A DNA stretch of 51,194 bases from NCBI GenBank assembly GCA_025350815.1, contig JANXXE010000086.1, positions 1 through 51,194 of the forward strand, in the 5' to 3' direction. Position 1 is the stretch's first letter, and each line of letters starts with the position of its first letter. The DNA is from Myxococcales bacterium. Lineage in GTDB: Bacteria > Myxococcota_A > Polyangia > Fen-1088. Below, one piece after another: positions 15,777 through 23,726 of the stretch. The notes beneath the pieces were generated by a model, which ran no database searches, was not told the DNA's origin, and saw only the letters and a list, made by a program, of their open reading frames with translations. The translations under genes and the position numbers were made by a program.

Positions 15777-17561
15777 ATGGTAGAAGACGCCATGGCCGCC
15801 ATCGCAGTCGCCCTTGCGATCGCCCTGCGGGTGGGTTGGGTGTTGGGCGTGCCCACGCGCCCCGTCGGGGATTTCGCCATGTACTGGGAATCGGCGGCGC
15901 ATCTGGTGGCGCACGGCCGACTGGATGCCGAATTCGTCTATATGCCGGGTCATGTTTTTCTGCTGGCGGCGGTGCAGGTCCTGGGTGGGGGCCTGCTGGC
16001 GGCCAAAATCGTCGGGGCCGTCGCAGCCGGCCTGGGCGCCGGATTGATCTACGGAATTACAGCGCGGCTGTGGGACGCGCGCGCGGCGATCGCAGCGTCG
16101 GTGCTGTATGCGCTGTGGCCGGCCGGGATCGCGGTCTCGAGCGTGACCGGAACAGATATGCCGGCCGCGGTGGCGCTGCTGGGGGCTATCTACTGTCTGG
16201 TCCGCTGGGGCGACAACCCCCGCGTTTTCGGCGCGGCGATGGGTCTTGGGGCGTACCTGCGTGCTGTGGCGTTGCCGCTGACGATGGCTGGCGCGTTCTT
16301 CTACTGGTCGTGCGGTCTTCCCTTTCGCGTCGTCGTCCGGCGGACGGTGTTGGCGTGCGCCGCTGCGGCGCTGGTGCTGTCGCCCTGGATCGTCCGCAAC
16401 CGTCTTCGCTATGGTGAATGGTTCGCCACCGACAGCCACGGTGGCCTGACAGCGCTGGTGGGTGCGAATCCCAACAGCGAGGGAACCTACTCGCGCTCGC
16501 TGAATCTAATCTTCCACCGGGTCACCGGATACACCTTGCTGGCCGAACCCCATCGGGACGCGGATCGCGCCGCCTATGTGCTGGCCCGGGACTGGACGCG
16601 CTTCGAGCCGGCGTACGCCGCGGGTCTGGTCATCAAGAAGGGCGAGCGCCTGCTCGACAACGAGCGCGGGCTTCTGTACTGGCCGCTGTATCGCGCGGGG
16701 GTGCTGGACGATGCGCGGCGGGCGTGGTTCGTGCGGTGGCGTGGGGCGATCGAAAACGTCGTCGACCTGTTCTGGTGTGGCCTGGTCGTGGCGGGCGTCG
16801 CGGGTCTGGGCATTGCGGTGGCCCGTCGTCGGTGGGTGGCCCTGGCCCTGCTGCCCCATCAAATGGTGCTGGTTGCCATTTACGCGCTGTACTTTGCCGA
16901 GGTTCGCTATCACTTGCCGATTGCCGCCCTGCTGTTTCCAAGCGCCGGCGGCGCCGTGGTGTGGCTGTGCGATCGCGTGAAAGTATTTGCGGTGGCACCG
17001 TCGGTGGTACCGGGCGTGCGGCGTGAGGCGCTGGTGGCGGGCGCATGCGTGACGGCCATCTTCGTCGGCTGGCCGCTGGTGCTGGCGTGCGGCGCGGGCT
17101 TGCGGGCGCGACACCGATTTGCGGTTCACGTCTGCCAGATCGCTGGCCAGGCGCGCGCGTGCCAGTGGCGGTCCTGGGCGGGTGCCGACCTGCGTGGTGT
17201 TCACGACGGCGTGGGGCTGGCGCTGACGGGCGATCGCAGCGGAACGGCAATTCTGGAACTGCCGCTGCCGGCCGGTACATACGAGCTGCAGTCGCGGGTC
17301 GACCTTGCGCCGATTCCCCCGATCGATCGCGTTCCGTCGGGCGAGGTTGCGCTGTTCACCGGGGCGCAGGAACCTTTTGCCCACGTGCCGCTTGCCGCCC
17401 TCGATGACGCCAGCCGACGGGGCACGACGGTGCCGCTTGCAGGAACCGTCACGCACGCAGGGGGAACCTTGCGGTTGTCGCTGGCAATAACCGGCACGCC
17501 TGTGCCCGCGCCGACCCGCGTCTGGCTCGTCGATCTCCGTATAATCCCGGCCGGCCCATGA
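15777..17561 (+). CDS. GT-C type integral membrane glycosyltransferase-like protein
   Basis: About ten predicted transmembrane segments fill residues 1-430, followed by a soluble domain of about 160 residues rich in beta strands. The first loop after TM1 holds an Asp in RPVGDFAMYW, the usual place of the catalytic Asp of GT-C/PMT/ArnT-like transferases that use lipid-linked sugars. YMPGHVFLLAAVQ and SVTGTDMPAA also fit. The ATG at 15777 is chosen; a GTG at 15720 is upstream in frame. The stop overlaps the LanB start (ATGA), tying the two genes together. Donor and acceptor unknown. Confidence 0.75.
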   Translation: MVEDAMAAIAVALAIALRVGWVLGVPTRPVGDFAMYWESAAHLVAHGRLDAEFVYMPGHVFLLAAVQVLGGGLLAAKIVGAVAAGLGAGLIYGITARLWDARAAIAASVLYALWPAGIAVSSVTGTDMPAAVALLGAIYCLVRWGDNPRVFGAAMGLGAYLRAVALPLTMAGAFFYWSCGLPFRVVVRRTVLACAAAALVLSPWIVRNRLRYGEWFATDSHGGLTALVGANPNSEGTYSRSLNLIFHRVTGYTLLAEPHRDADRAAYVLARDWTRFEPAYAAGLVIKKGERLLDNERGLLYWPLYRAGVLDDARRAWFVRWRGAIENVVDLFWCGLVVAGVAGLGIAVARRRWVALALLPHQMVLVAIYALYFAEVRYHLPIAALLFPSAGGAVVWLCDRVKVFAVAPSVVPGVRREALVAGACVTAIFVGWPLVLACGAGLRARHRFAVHVCQIAGQARACQWRSWAGADLRGVHDGVGLALTGDRSGTAILELPLPAGTYELQSRVDLAPIPPIDRVPSGEVALFTGAQEPFAHVPLAALDDASRRGTTVPLAGTVTHAGGTLRLSLAITGTPVPAPTRVWLVDLRIIPAGP

Positions 17562-20500
17562 GCATTCGCGTCCTGTCTAACGTTTTGTTTCGGGCACCGT
17601 TGTTGCCGGCGCGCGATCTGCGGCGGGCCGCGGCATCGCTGCTGGGATCGCCGATCGGTCGGTCGGCCCTGGCGCTTGGCAGCCCCGATCTGATGGACAG
17701 CCTGTCGTCGTCGCTTTTGAAGGGCGAGGCGCGCGATGCGGCGGCGCGGGCGCTGTCTCGCTACGGGCGACGGGCGGCGTTCCGACCGACGCCCACGGGC
17801 CTGCTGGCCGGCGTGACGATGGGGACACTGGGGCCGCGCACCCGCATCGCCACCGGCACCCCGGTTCCCCACCTGGTGCCGTCGTGGGGGCGCCTGGCCG
17901 TGTTGTCGCGGGCCTTGGTCGACGAGCCCGCCATTCGTGGGCAGGTGCGGCTGCGGGTGGCGCCGTCGCTGCTGGCGCGTGAATCGTCGGTCATGTGGCT
18001 GGCGCACGATGGAATGGGCGAACTGGTTACGCGGGTCGCCGAACCCGATCCCGCCCTCGGGGCATTGCTGGCGGCCCTGCAGGATTGGTGTCCCTGGGCC
18101 GAGGCGCGGCATGTGCTGCTGGCCGAAGAACAGGATGCCGGCGACGACGACGCCGGCGCTGACGAATACCTCTCAATGCTGGTGGACCAGGGTTTGCTGC
18201 ACGACGATCTGTGTCCGCCGCTGATCTGTGCCTCGCCGCTTTCGTGGATGTGCGCGCGCCTGGCGGCCCTGTCGCCGGACAGGGACGGGATCGTCGCGCA
18301 GGCGCAGGCGGCCTTGGGCGCAACGGCCGAGGCGTGCGCGCGTGGGCATGTGGGCGACGCCGAGAAAGCCCTTTTGCAACTTCCCGAGGGCCCGGCGTCG
18401 CATGACGTTCCCAATTTGCATGGCGTCCTCGTGCACCACTGCGCCCGCCCGCCGCAGCTATCCCGGCCAGCGGTCGAGCGCGCGGCGGCTTTGGCGCCGA
18501 TCCTGTTTCGTCTGCAGCAGGCGCTGTCGCCCCCGGCTGCGGAACGTGCTCTTGGCACGGAACTGCTTGCCCGCCTCGACGGCAATGCGGAAATCTTCGG
18601 CGCGGGCGCCTTTGACCTCGGCAGCCTGGCCGCGGGCGAGTACGGACACGCCATCGGCGAGCTTGACGACCAGCCGTCCACAGAAACAGCGGATGTCCAT
18701 GTCGTGGCGTGGCTTGCCGGCGCGCTGCTGGCGGGTGCGCGTGGGGGCCGGGCGCAAATTGATCTGGATGCCGCGGCGCTGGATGCGCTGCTGCCAGAGA
18801 TCGAGGCACCGCCGAGCTTCGAGTTGGTGTTGTCACCGGCGCGCGAGCCGCCGCGCGCTGCCCCGGGCACCGATTGGTTGCTGGGCCTGCATGCCCCCGC
18901 CGGTGCTAGCCTCGGACGATTCGCAGAGGCGCTGGGCGCCCCGCTGGCGGCCGCGCTTGGTGAGATTGTGGAGGGCGAGGCCGCGGCGCGCCCGGGTGAA
19001 AGCGCCGTCGATGTGGCGTTCGCGGCGTCGTGGGGCCTGGCCGATCTGTGCGTCCACCCGCCCGTTCGCAATCACGCGCTGGCGCTGACCAGCTGGAGCG
19101 ACGGGCCGACGATCCGTCCGGCGGATATGGAGGTGGTGGTGGATCCGGCCGCCGCAGAACCGATTTCGCTGCGCCTGTCCGACGGCGCGCCGCTGCGCCC
19201 AAGTCCCCTGCACCGCGTGCGATCGACGACGGTGCCCGCGGGCTTGCATCGCCTGCTGGCCGGGTGGTCGTTTGCCCGTCAGCACGCGCCGTGGGCGTTG
19301 TCCTGGGGGCCGCTTGGCGCCTGGTCCCGACTGCCGCGCGTGGCGATCGACGGATTTGTGATCGCCCCCGCCAGCTGGCGCATACCGGACAAGGCCAGTC
19401 TCACGCGGCCGGGGTTCCTGGCGCACTGGCGCCGCGACGAGGGGATCCCCGCGGCGATCCAGATCGGTGAGGGCGACGAGTTGCTGTACGTCGATCTGAC
19501 CGTGCCCGGCGCCGCAGCCGACCTGGCCCGTCACGCGGAAGGCCGCGCCTGGGAAATCTGGCCACCGCTTGACCGCACGGTGGATGAAGGCGGCCGTCGC
19601 ATCGAGGCGGTGGTTGTGGCCGTGGACCTCCCCGACGGGGACGCAGGTGAGGCCCGGCACGCGGCTATCCAGGCGATCCGGCGCGCGCGGCCGGTGCCAC
19701 CCCCCTTGCGCCAGCCGCCCGCCGCGGGCTGGATCACGTTCAAGATCTACGGCGCGGCCGAGCGCCAGGATCTGGTGCTGCACGACAGTCTCGCCCCGGC
19801 GCTGCGGGCCGCGCAGACCAAGGGCGCGATCGATGCGTGGTTTTTCGTGCGCTATGTCGAGCCCGGCGACGCCGGCCGTCACCACTTGCGCCTGCGTGTC
19901 CACGGGACATCGGTCCGGCCGACGCTGGCGCTGGCGGATTTCGTGCTCAAGGCGCTGCAGCCGTCGCGGGCCGCAGGTGATGTGGTGGCGGTGGAGGTCG
20001 GCGGCTACCAGCGTGAAACTGCTCGCTACGGCGGGGCGGCGACGATGTTGCTGGTCGAACGCCTGTTCGAGCTGGACAGCGACCTCGTGCTGGCCCTGCT
20101 GGCCGTCGAGGCGGCGTCGACCGAGCCACCGGTCGCGGATCGGCGCGAGTTGCTGGTGCGTTCGTTCGACGCGTTGACCGAAGGCCTGGGGCTGTCGGCG
20201 CAAGCGCGGCTGGAACTGGCCGGCCGGCGCCGGCATGCGTTCGCCTTCAGCGCGGGTGAAGACACCGCGGCACTTTCCGCCGACTACCGGGGCCGCAGCC
20301 GGCGGTTGATGGCGTTGCTTTCTGGCGCGACAGAGTCGGACACACCCGACGAATTCACGGCCGCGCTTAAGGCTTACGGGACGGCCGTGCGCGATCTCAT
20401 CGCGACGAGCGCCGTCGCCCTTCGGGCCGCGGTCACGGATGTCTTGCCGGCCGTCTTGCACATGAACGCCGTCCGCCTGTGCGGGCCGGACGCCGAGGAA

Positions 20501-20575
20501 GAGAGCGCGGCCTTCGTGCTGTGGCAGCGAACGCTGGAAAGCCTGGCCGCGCGCCGCCGTGGAAGGCGTACGTGA
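17558..20575 (+). CDS. full-length lantibiotic dehydratase (LanB)
   Basis: The 1005-residue protein has both LanB halves. The N-terminal glutamylation domain shows FRAPLLPARDL and R76-PTPTGLLAG, matching the R-T/P-PfG motif. The C-terminal elimination domain shows W761-FFVRYVEPG, H775-HLRLRVHG, Y817-QRETARYGG and H968-MNAVRLCG, which match the NisB eliminase residues. Known LanBs use glutamyl-tRNA to dehydrate Ser/Thr in a precursor peptide. No LanC, transporter, protease or convincing precursor is seen nearby. It is coupled to the GT-C gene by a 4-base overlap. Catalytic motifs look intact, so it is probably active; substrate unknown. Confidence 0.92.
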   Translation: MSIRVLSNVLFRAPLLPARDLRRAAASLLGSPIGRSALALGSPDLMDSLSSSLLKGEARDAAARALSRYGRRAAFRPTPTGLLAGVTMGTLGPRTRIATGTPVPHLVPSWGRLAVLSRALVDEPAIRGQVRLRVAPSLLARESSVMWLAHDGMGELVTRVAEPDPALGALLAALQDWCPWAEARHVLLAEEQDAGDDDAGADEYLSMLVDQGLLHDDLCPPLICASPLSWMCARLAALSPDRDGIVAQAQAALGATAEACARGHVGDAEKALLQLPEGPASHDVPNLHGVLVHHCARPPQLSRPAVERAAALAPILFRLQQALSPPAAERALGTELLARLDGNAEIFGAGAFDLGSLAAGEYGHAIGELDDQPSTETADVHVVAWLAGALLAGARGGRAQIDLDAAALDALLPEIEAPPSFELVLSPAREPPRAAPGTDWLLGLHAPAGASLGRFAEALGAPLAAALGEIVEGEAAARPGESAVDVAFAASWGLADLCVHPPVRNHALALTSWSDGPTIRPADMEVVVDPAAAEPISLRLSDGAPLRPSPLHRVRSTTVPAGLHRLLAGWSFARQHAPWALSWGPLGAWSRLPRVAIDGFVIAPASWRIPDKASLTRPGFLAHWRRDEGIPAAIQIGEGDELLYVDLTVPGAAADLARHAEGRAWEIWPPLDRTVDEGGRRIEAVVVAVDLPDGDAGEARHAAIQAIRRARPVPPPLRQPPAAGWITFKIYGAAERQDLVLHDSLAPALRAAQTKGAIDAWFFVRYVEPGDAGRHHLRLRVHGTSVRPTLALADFVLKALQPSRAAGDVVAVEVGGYQRETARYGGAATMLLVERLFELDSDLVLALLAVEAASTEPPVADRRELLVRSFDALTEGLGLSAQARLELAGRRRHAFAFSAGEDTAALSADYRGRSRRLMALLSGATESDTPDEFTAALKAYGTAVRDLIATSAVALRAAVTDVLPAVLHMNAVRLCGPDAEEESAAFVLWQRTLESLAARRRGRRT

Positions 20576-20588
20576 TAGGGTTTGTTGG

Positions 20589-21290
20589 ATGCGCTCAACC
20601 AGATTGATTTTCGCGCTGGCTCTGGTTTTCCTGTGCAAATGGCGGGTGACCGTCGCCGCTCCGGCGCCCGGCTTCGACGATGAGATCCTCGCCTTCGAGG
20701 CAGCCGATCGCAGCGCGGCGCCACCCAAGGGCGCCATCCTTTTCGTGGGCAGCTCCAGCATTCGTCGCTGGACGACGCTTGCCAAGGATTTCCCCGAGCA
20801 CGTGGTCATCAACCGGGGCTTTGGCGGCTCGGAGGTTGCGGATTCGGTGCGTCTCGCAAATCGGATTGTGATTCCCTACGCGCCCCGCCTGATCGTTTTC
20901 TACGCGGGCGGCAACGACATCAATGCGGGCAAGACGCCCACGCAGGTGGCGGCCGATTTTCAGGCATTCGTGGTGGCGATCCACACCCAGCTGCCGGCGA
21001 CGCGGATCGCCTACGTTTCGATCGCGCCCAACCCGGCGCGCTGGGCGCAGGTCGACAAGGTCCGCGAGGCGAACCGACTCATTGCTGCCGCTGTCGCCAA
21101 GAACCAGAAGCTGGTCTTCATCAATGTCTTTCCGCAGATGCTGGGCGCCGACGGATTGCCGCTGCCGGGGATCTTCATCGACGATCGCTTGCACATGAAC
21201 GAAGCCGGCTACGCCCTGTGGGTCCGCATCATCAAGCCGTACCTGGGCCCGCCGGACATTGCGGGCAAGCACTTGCCCGTCAAGAACTGA
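20589..21290 (+). CDS. secreted SGNH/GDSL hydrolase
   Basis: The 233-residue protein has an N-terminal signal sequence (about 1-24) and the four SGNH blocks: FVGSSSIRRW (nucleophile Ser near 55), NRGFGGSEVADS, YAGGNDINAG (N109) and FIDDRLHMNEAGY with the Asp/His pair. It looks like an acyl- or acetylhydrolase working outside the cytoplasm. The ATG at 20589 lies 13 bases after the LanB stop, so it is part of the same operon; a GTG overlapping lanB is also possible. The last 11 bases overlap a convergent gene. Confidence 0.88.
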   Translation: MRSTRLIFALALVFLCKWRVTVAAPAPGFDDEILAFEAADRSAAPPKGAILFVGSSSIRRWTTLAKDFPEHVVINRGFGGSEVADSVRLANRIVIPYAPRLIVFYAGGNDINAGKTPTQVAADFQAFVVAIHTQLPATRIAYVSIAPNPARWAQVDKVREANRLIAAAVAKNQKLVFINVFPQMLGADGLPLPGIFIDDRLHMNEAGYALWVRIIKPYLGPPDIAGKHLPVKN

Positions 21291-22146
21291 GGGCGGACGG
21301 ACCGCTGGTGGCTGGCGCGAACCACGACAGCCCCTCGCAGGTCGCCGCCTCGCCCCGCCTGGTCAACACGAAGGCGTTGTGGGACGACAGGCCCAGGCGC
21401 TCGCCCCACGCGCGCAACCGGTGCAGGCCGAAGCCATAGCCAGAATACAGCGGCAGCAGCAGCACCTTACGTACGTCGAAACCGGCCGCGCGAAACTCGT
21501 CCGTCCAGGGTCGCGCGCCGAACCCGCGCCATTCGCTGAGGTGTCCCGAAAATTCGCCGTGGACGCGTGGAATCGCCTCGCGCAGGACAGTTCGCAGCGA
21601 CAGTTCCCAGTTGCGTTGATCGCTCCAGCGCTGGCCCACGGCCACCTGTTGCGCCGGCTGTTTGCGTGGCCGGGTAAGCCATCCGAGGGCGAGATCCAGG
21701 CCGCCCAGCAGCAGGTGCAGATAATAAAACATCAACTGCAACGTCTTCCACGTGCGCGACGGCATGATATGCAACATCACGCCGCCGGGCCGCAGACAGC
21801 GGTGCATCTGCGCCAGTGCCGCGGGTCGTGCGCGGATGTGTTCGAGGACGCTGGAGCTGAAGATGAAATCGAAGCTGCCATTTGCGAAAGGCAATGAGGT
21901 CGCGTCGCAAACAAGGCGCCGCAAAACCGGCGCGGTGGTGGTGCCGGTGGCCAGGCGCGGCCGATACGAATCGGTGGTCACGAACGAGCGGCAGTACGGC
22001 ACCAGCAGGGAACCCAGGAAGCCGTCACCGCCGCCGATCTCCAGCCCATCGCCAAGGCTGTTTTCGGGGACGCCATCAAACACCCATGCGAATTCCCGGC
22101 GCCGCTGTTTCGTTCGCGCCAGCGGCCAGGGCTCTCGGATTTGCAT
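21280..22146 (-). CDS. class I SAM-dependent methyltransferase
   Basis: The 288-residue protein carries motif I GLEIGGGDGFLGS, LVCDATSLPFANGSFDFIFSSSVLEHI (motifs II-III) and LRPGGVMLHIMPS, which define a type 11 methyltransferase. A hydrophobic segment (LMFYYLHLLLGGLDLAL) suggests membrane association or a lipid substrate. The ATG at 22146 is the natural start. It converges with the SGNH hydrolase of the lanB operon and is divergent from a YqaB-like gene. The acceptor is unknown. Confidence 0.88.
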   Translation of the reverse strand: MQIREPWPLARTKQRRREFAWVFDGVPENSLGDGLEIGGGDGFLGSLLVPYCRSFVTTDSYRPRLATGTTTAPVLRRLVCDATSLPFANGSFDFIFSSSVLEHIRARPAALAQMHRCLRPGGVMLHIMPSRTWKTLQLMFYYLHLLLGGLDLALGWLTRPRKQPAQQVAVGQRWSDQRNWELSLRTVLREAIPRVHGEFSGHLSEWRGFGARPWTDEFRAAGFDVRKVLLLPLYSGYGFGLHRLRAWGERLGLSSHNAFVLTRRGEAATCEGLSWFAPATSGPSALSS

Positions 22147-22248
22147 ACACGACAAATTTATCTGGCGTGTACCAGTCAGGCAAGGCGGCGACAGACAAGC
22201 CATCGCGCGTTTCCTGGCCGCCTGGTAGAAGCGTCGGCAGGAAGTTCG

Positions 22249-22809
22249 ATGAATCTTTCGGCGACCGAGGCACTGATTTTCGACTGTGACGGGACGTTGG
22301 CCGACACCATGCCCGCGCACTACCGCGCCTGGCTGCAGGTGCTCAAGCCGTTTGACGTTCCGTTTGCCGAGGACAAGTTCTACAGCCTGGGTGGCCGCCC
22401 CACGGTTGAGATCGCACGGCTGTTGCTGGGCGACAGCGCGGATCTCCACCAGATCGTGCGCGCCAAGGAAAAGGCCTTCGTCGACCAGATTGATCAGGTC
22501 GTGGCCATCGAAAAAGTGGTGCGCGTGGCGCGCGAGCGACGGAACGACACACCGATGGCGGTGGCTTCGGGCGGCCTGCGGCGCGTTGTGGAGATGACTC
22601 TGCGGCACATTGGCGTCCTCGATTGGTTCCCGGTCATCGTCTCGGCCGAGGACACGGCCCGCCACAAGCCCGAGCCCGACGTCTTCCTTGAGGCCGCCCG
22701 CCGTCTCGGGGTGAAGCCCGAAGGTTGCGTGGTCTACGAGGACACGGATCTCGGTGTCGAGGCCGCCCGGCGGGCCGGCATGCGCTTTGTCGATATCCGG
22801 GTGCTGTGA
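22249..22809 (+). CDS. yqaB: HAD-family sugar phosphatase, YqaB-like
   Basis: The 186-residue HAD protein has nucleophile motif FDCDGTLADT (D12, D14), motif II Ser in AVASGG, the motif III Lys in RHKPEPDVF, and motif IV VVYEDTDLGVEAARRAG. Length and the closing AGMRFVDIRVL closely resemble E. coli YqaB, a fructose-1-phosphate phosphatase of the beta-phosphoglucomutase subfamily. The stop overlaps the GTG start of the EamA transporter (GTGA). Substrate is inferred from resemblance only. Confidence 0.85.
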   Translation: MNLSATEALIFDCDGTLADTMPAHYRAWLQVLKPFDVPFAEDKFYSLGGRPTVEIARLLLGDSADLHQIVRAKEKAFVDQIDQVVAIEKVVRVARERRNDTPMAVASGGLRRVVEMTLRHIGVLDWFPVIVSAEDTARHKPEPDVFLEAARRLGVKPEGCVVYEDTDLGVEAARRAGMRFVDIRVL

Positions 22810-23726
22810 CCGACAGCGGCTCGCCCCCACCCCGTCGAGCGAAGCTGGCGCTCGCGCTTGCCGCCGTCTATCTCATCTGGGGCTCTACCTACCTTGCCAT
22901 TCGCTGGATGGTCGCCGATGTCCCGTCCTTCGTCGGTGGCGGGATTCGCTATGGCACGGCGGGCATCGCCTTCTACGTCATCGGCCGAACCTTCGGGGGC
23001 CAGCCGGCCACGCGGGCCGAGCTGCGCAATGTGGCCATTGTCGGGTTTTGCTTTCTCGGCGTGTCGAACGGGCTGGTCGGTCTCGCCTCGCGTCGGCTGC
23101 CGTCGTCGCTGACCGCGCTCATTCTCGCCGTCATGCCGCTGTGGGTGGCATTGTTGCAGGCGCTGCGGCCCCGGGGCGTCAAGCCGTCCTCGCAAGCGAC
23201 CGTTGGACTTGTGGCGGGCTTTATCGGAACCGGCATTCTCGTGTGGCGCACTGGTGGCTCCCAGGCCGCCGTGGATCGGGCGGGCGTCCTCATGTTGACG
23301 CTCGCGGCGCTGGTTTGGGCGGCCGCCTCGCTGTTTGCCCAGAACGCCGCGCGCCCGAAAAGCTGGCCCGTCTCGGCAGGTCTCGAGATGATGATTGGCG
23401 GTGGCGCGCAACTGCTGTTCGCTGCCACGCGCGGCGATTTCGCGCGGGTCATCGCGTCGCCGCCGGGCTCTCGTGCCGTGTGGGCCCTCGCGTATCTCAT
23501 CGTCATCGGCTCGTTTGGCTACGGCGCATTTTCCTGGCTGGTCCGCAACGCCTCGCCGGCCCTGGCCGCCACCTACGGCTACGTCAACCCGCTGGTGGCC
23601 GTCACCCTGGGCGCGTTGCTGGGGGGCGAGGCTCTCGGTCCGCGCATCTTTCTGGGCGGCTCTGTGATCGTGGCGTCGGTTTTTCTGGTCAGCACGGCCC
23701 GCCCGCGCGCCGTTCAGTCGTCCTGA
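22806..23726 (+). CDS. EamA/DMT-family transporter, YedA-like
   Basis: The 306-residue protein shows ten transmembrane segments in two EamA repeats. The opening AAVYLIWGSTYLAIRWMV and the RLPSSLTALILAVMPLWVALL segment are typical of the YedA/RhaT branch of drug/metabolite transporters. The GTG start overlaps the YqaB-like stop by four bases. The last 13 bases overlap the convergent Na/Pi transporter gene. It probably exports a small metabolite across the inner membrane. Confidence 0.92.
   Translation: MTDSGSPPPRRAKLALALAAVYLIWGSTYLAIRWMVADVPSFVGGGIRYGTAGIAFYVIGRTFGGQPATRAELRNVAIVGFCFLGVSNGLVGLASRRLPSSLTALILAVMPLWVALLQALRPRGVKPSSQATVGLVAGFIGTGILVWRTGGSQAAVDRAGVLMLTLAALVWAAASLFAQNAARPKSWPVSAGLEMMIGGGAQLLFAATRGDFARVIASPPGSRAVWALAYLIVIGSFGYGAFSWLVRNASPALAATYGYVNPLVAVTLGALLGGEALGPRIFLGGSVIVASVFLVSTARPRAVQSS

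Noticed and set aside
17761-20812. Long open frames on the minus strand opposite the LanB gene
   Set aside because: They are antisense shadows produced by GC-rich codon bias; their translations are low-complexity Arg/Ala/Pro with no motif, while the plus strand has a clear LanB.
20576-23726. LanA precursor peptide or LanC near the LanB
   Set aside because: No short frame with a leader plus Ser/Thr/Cys core and no LanC zinc motif was found; the genes here are SGNH, methyltransferase, phosphatase and transporter.
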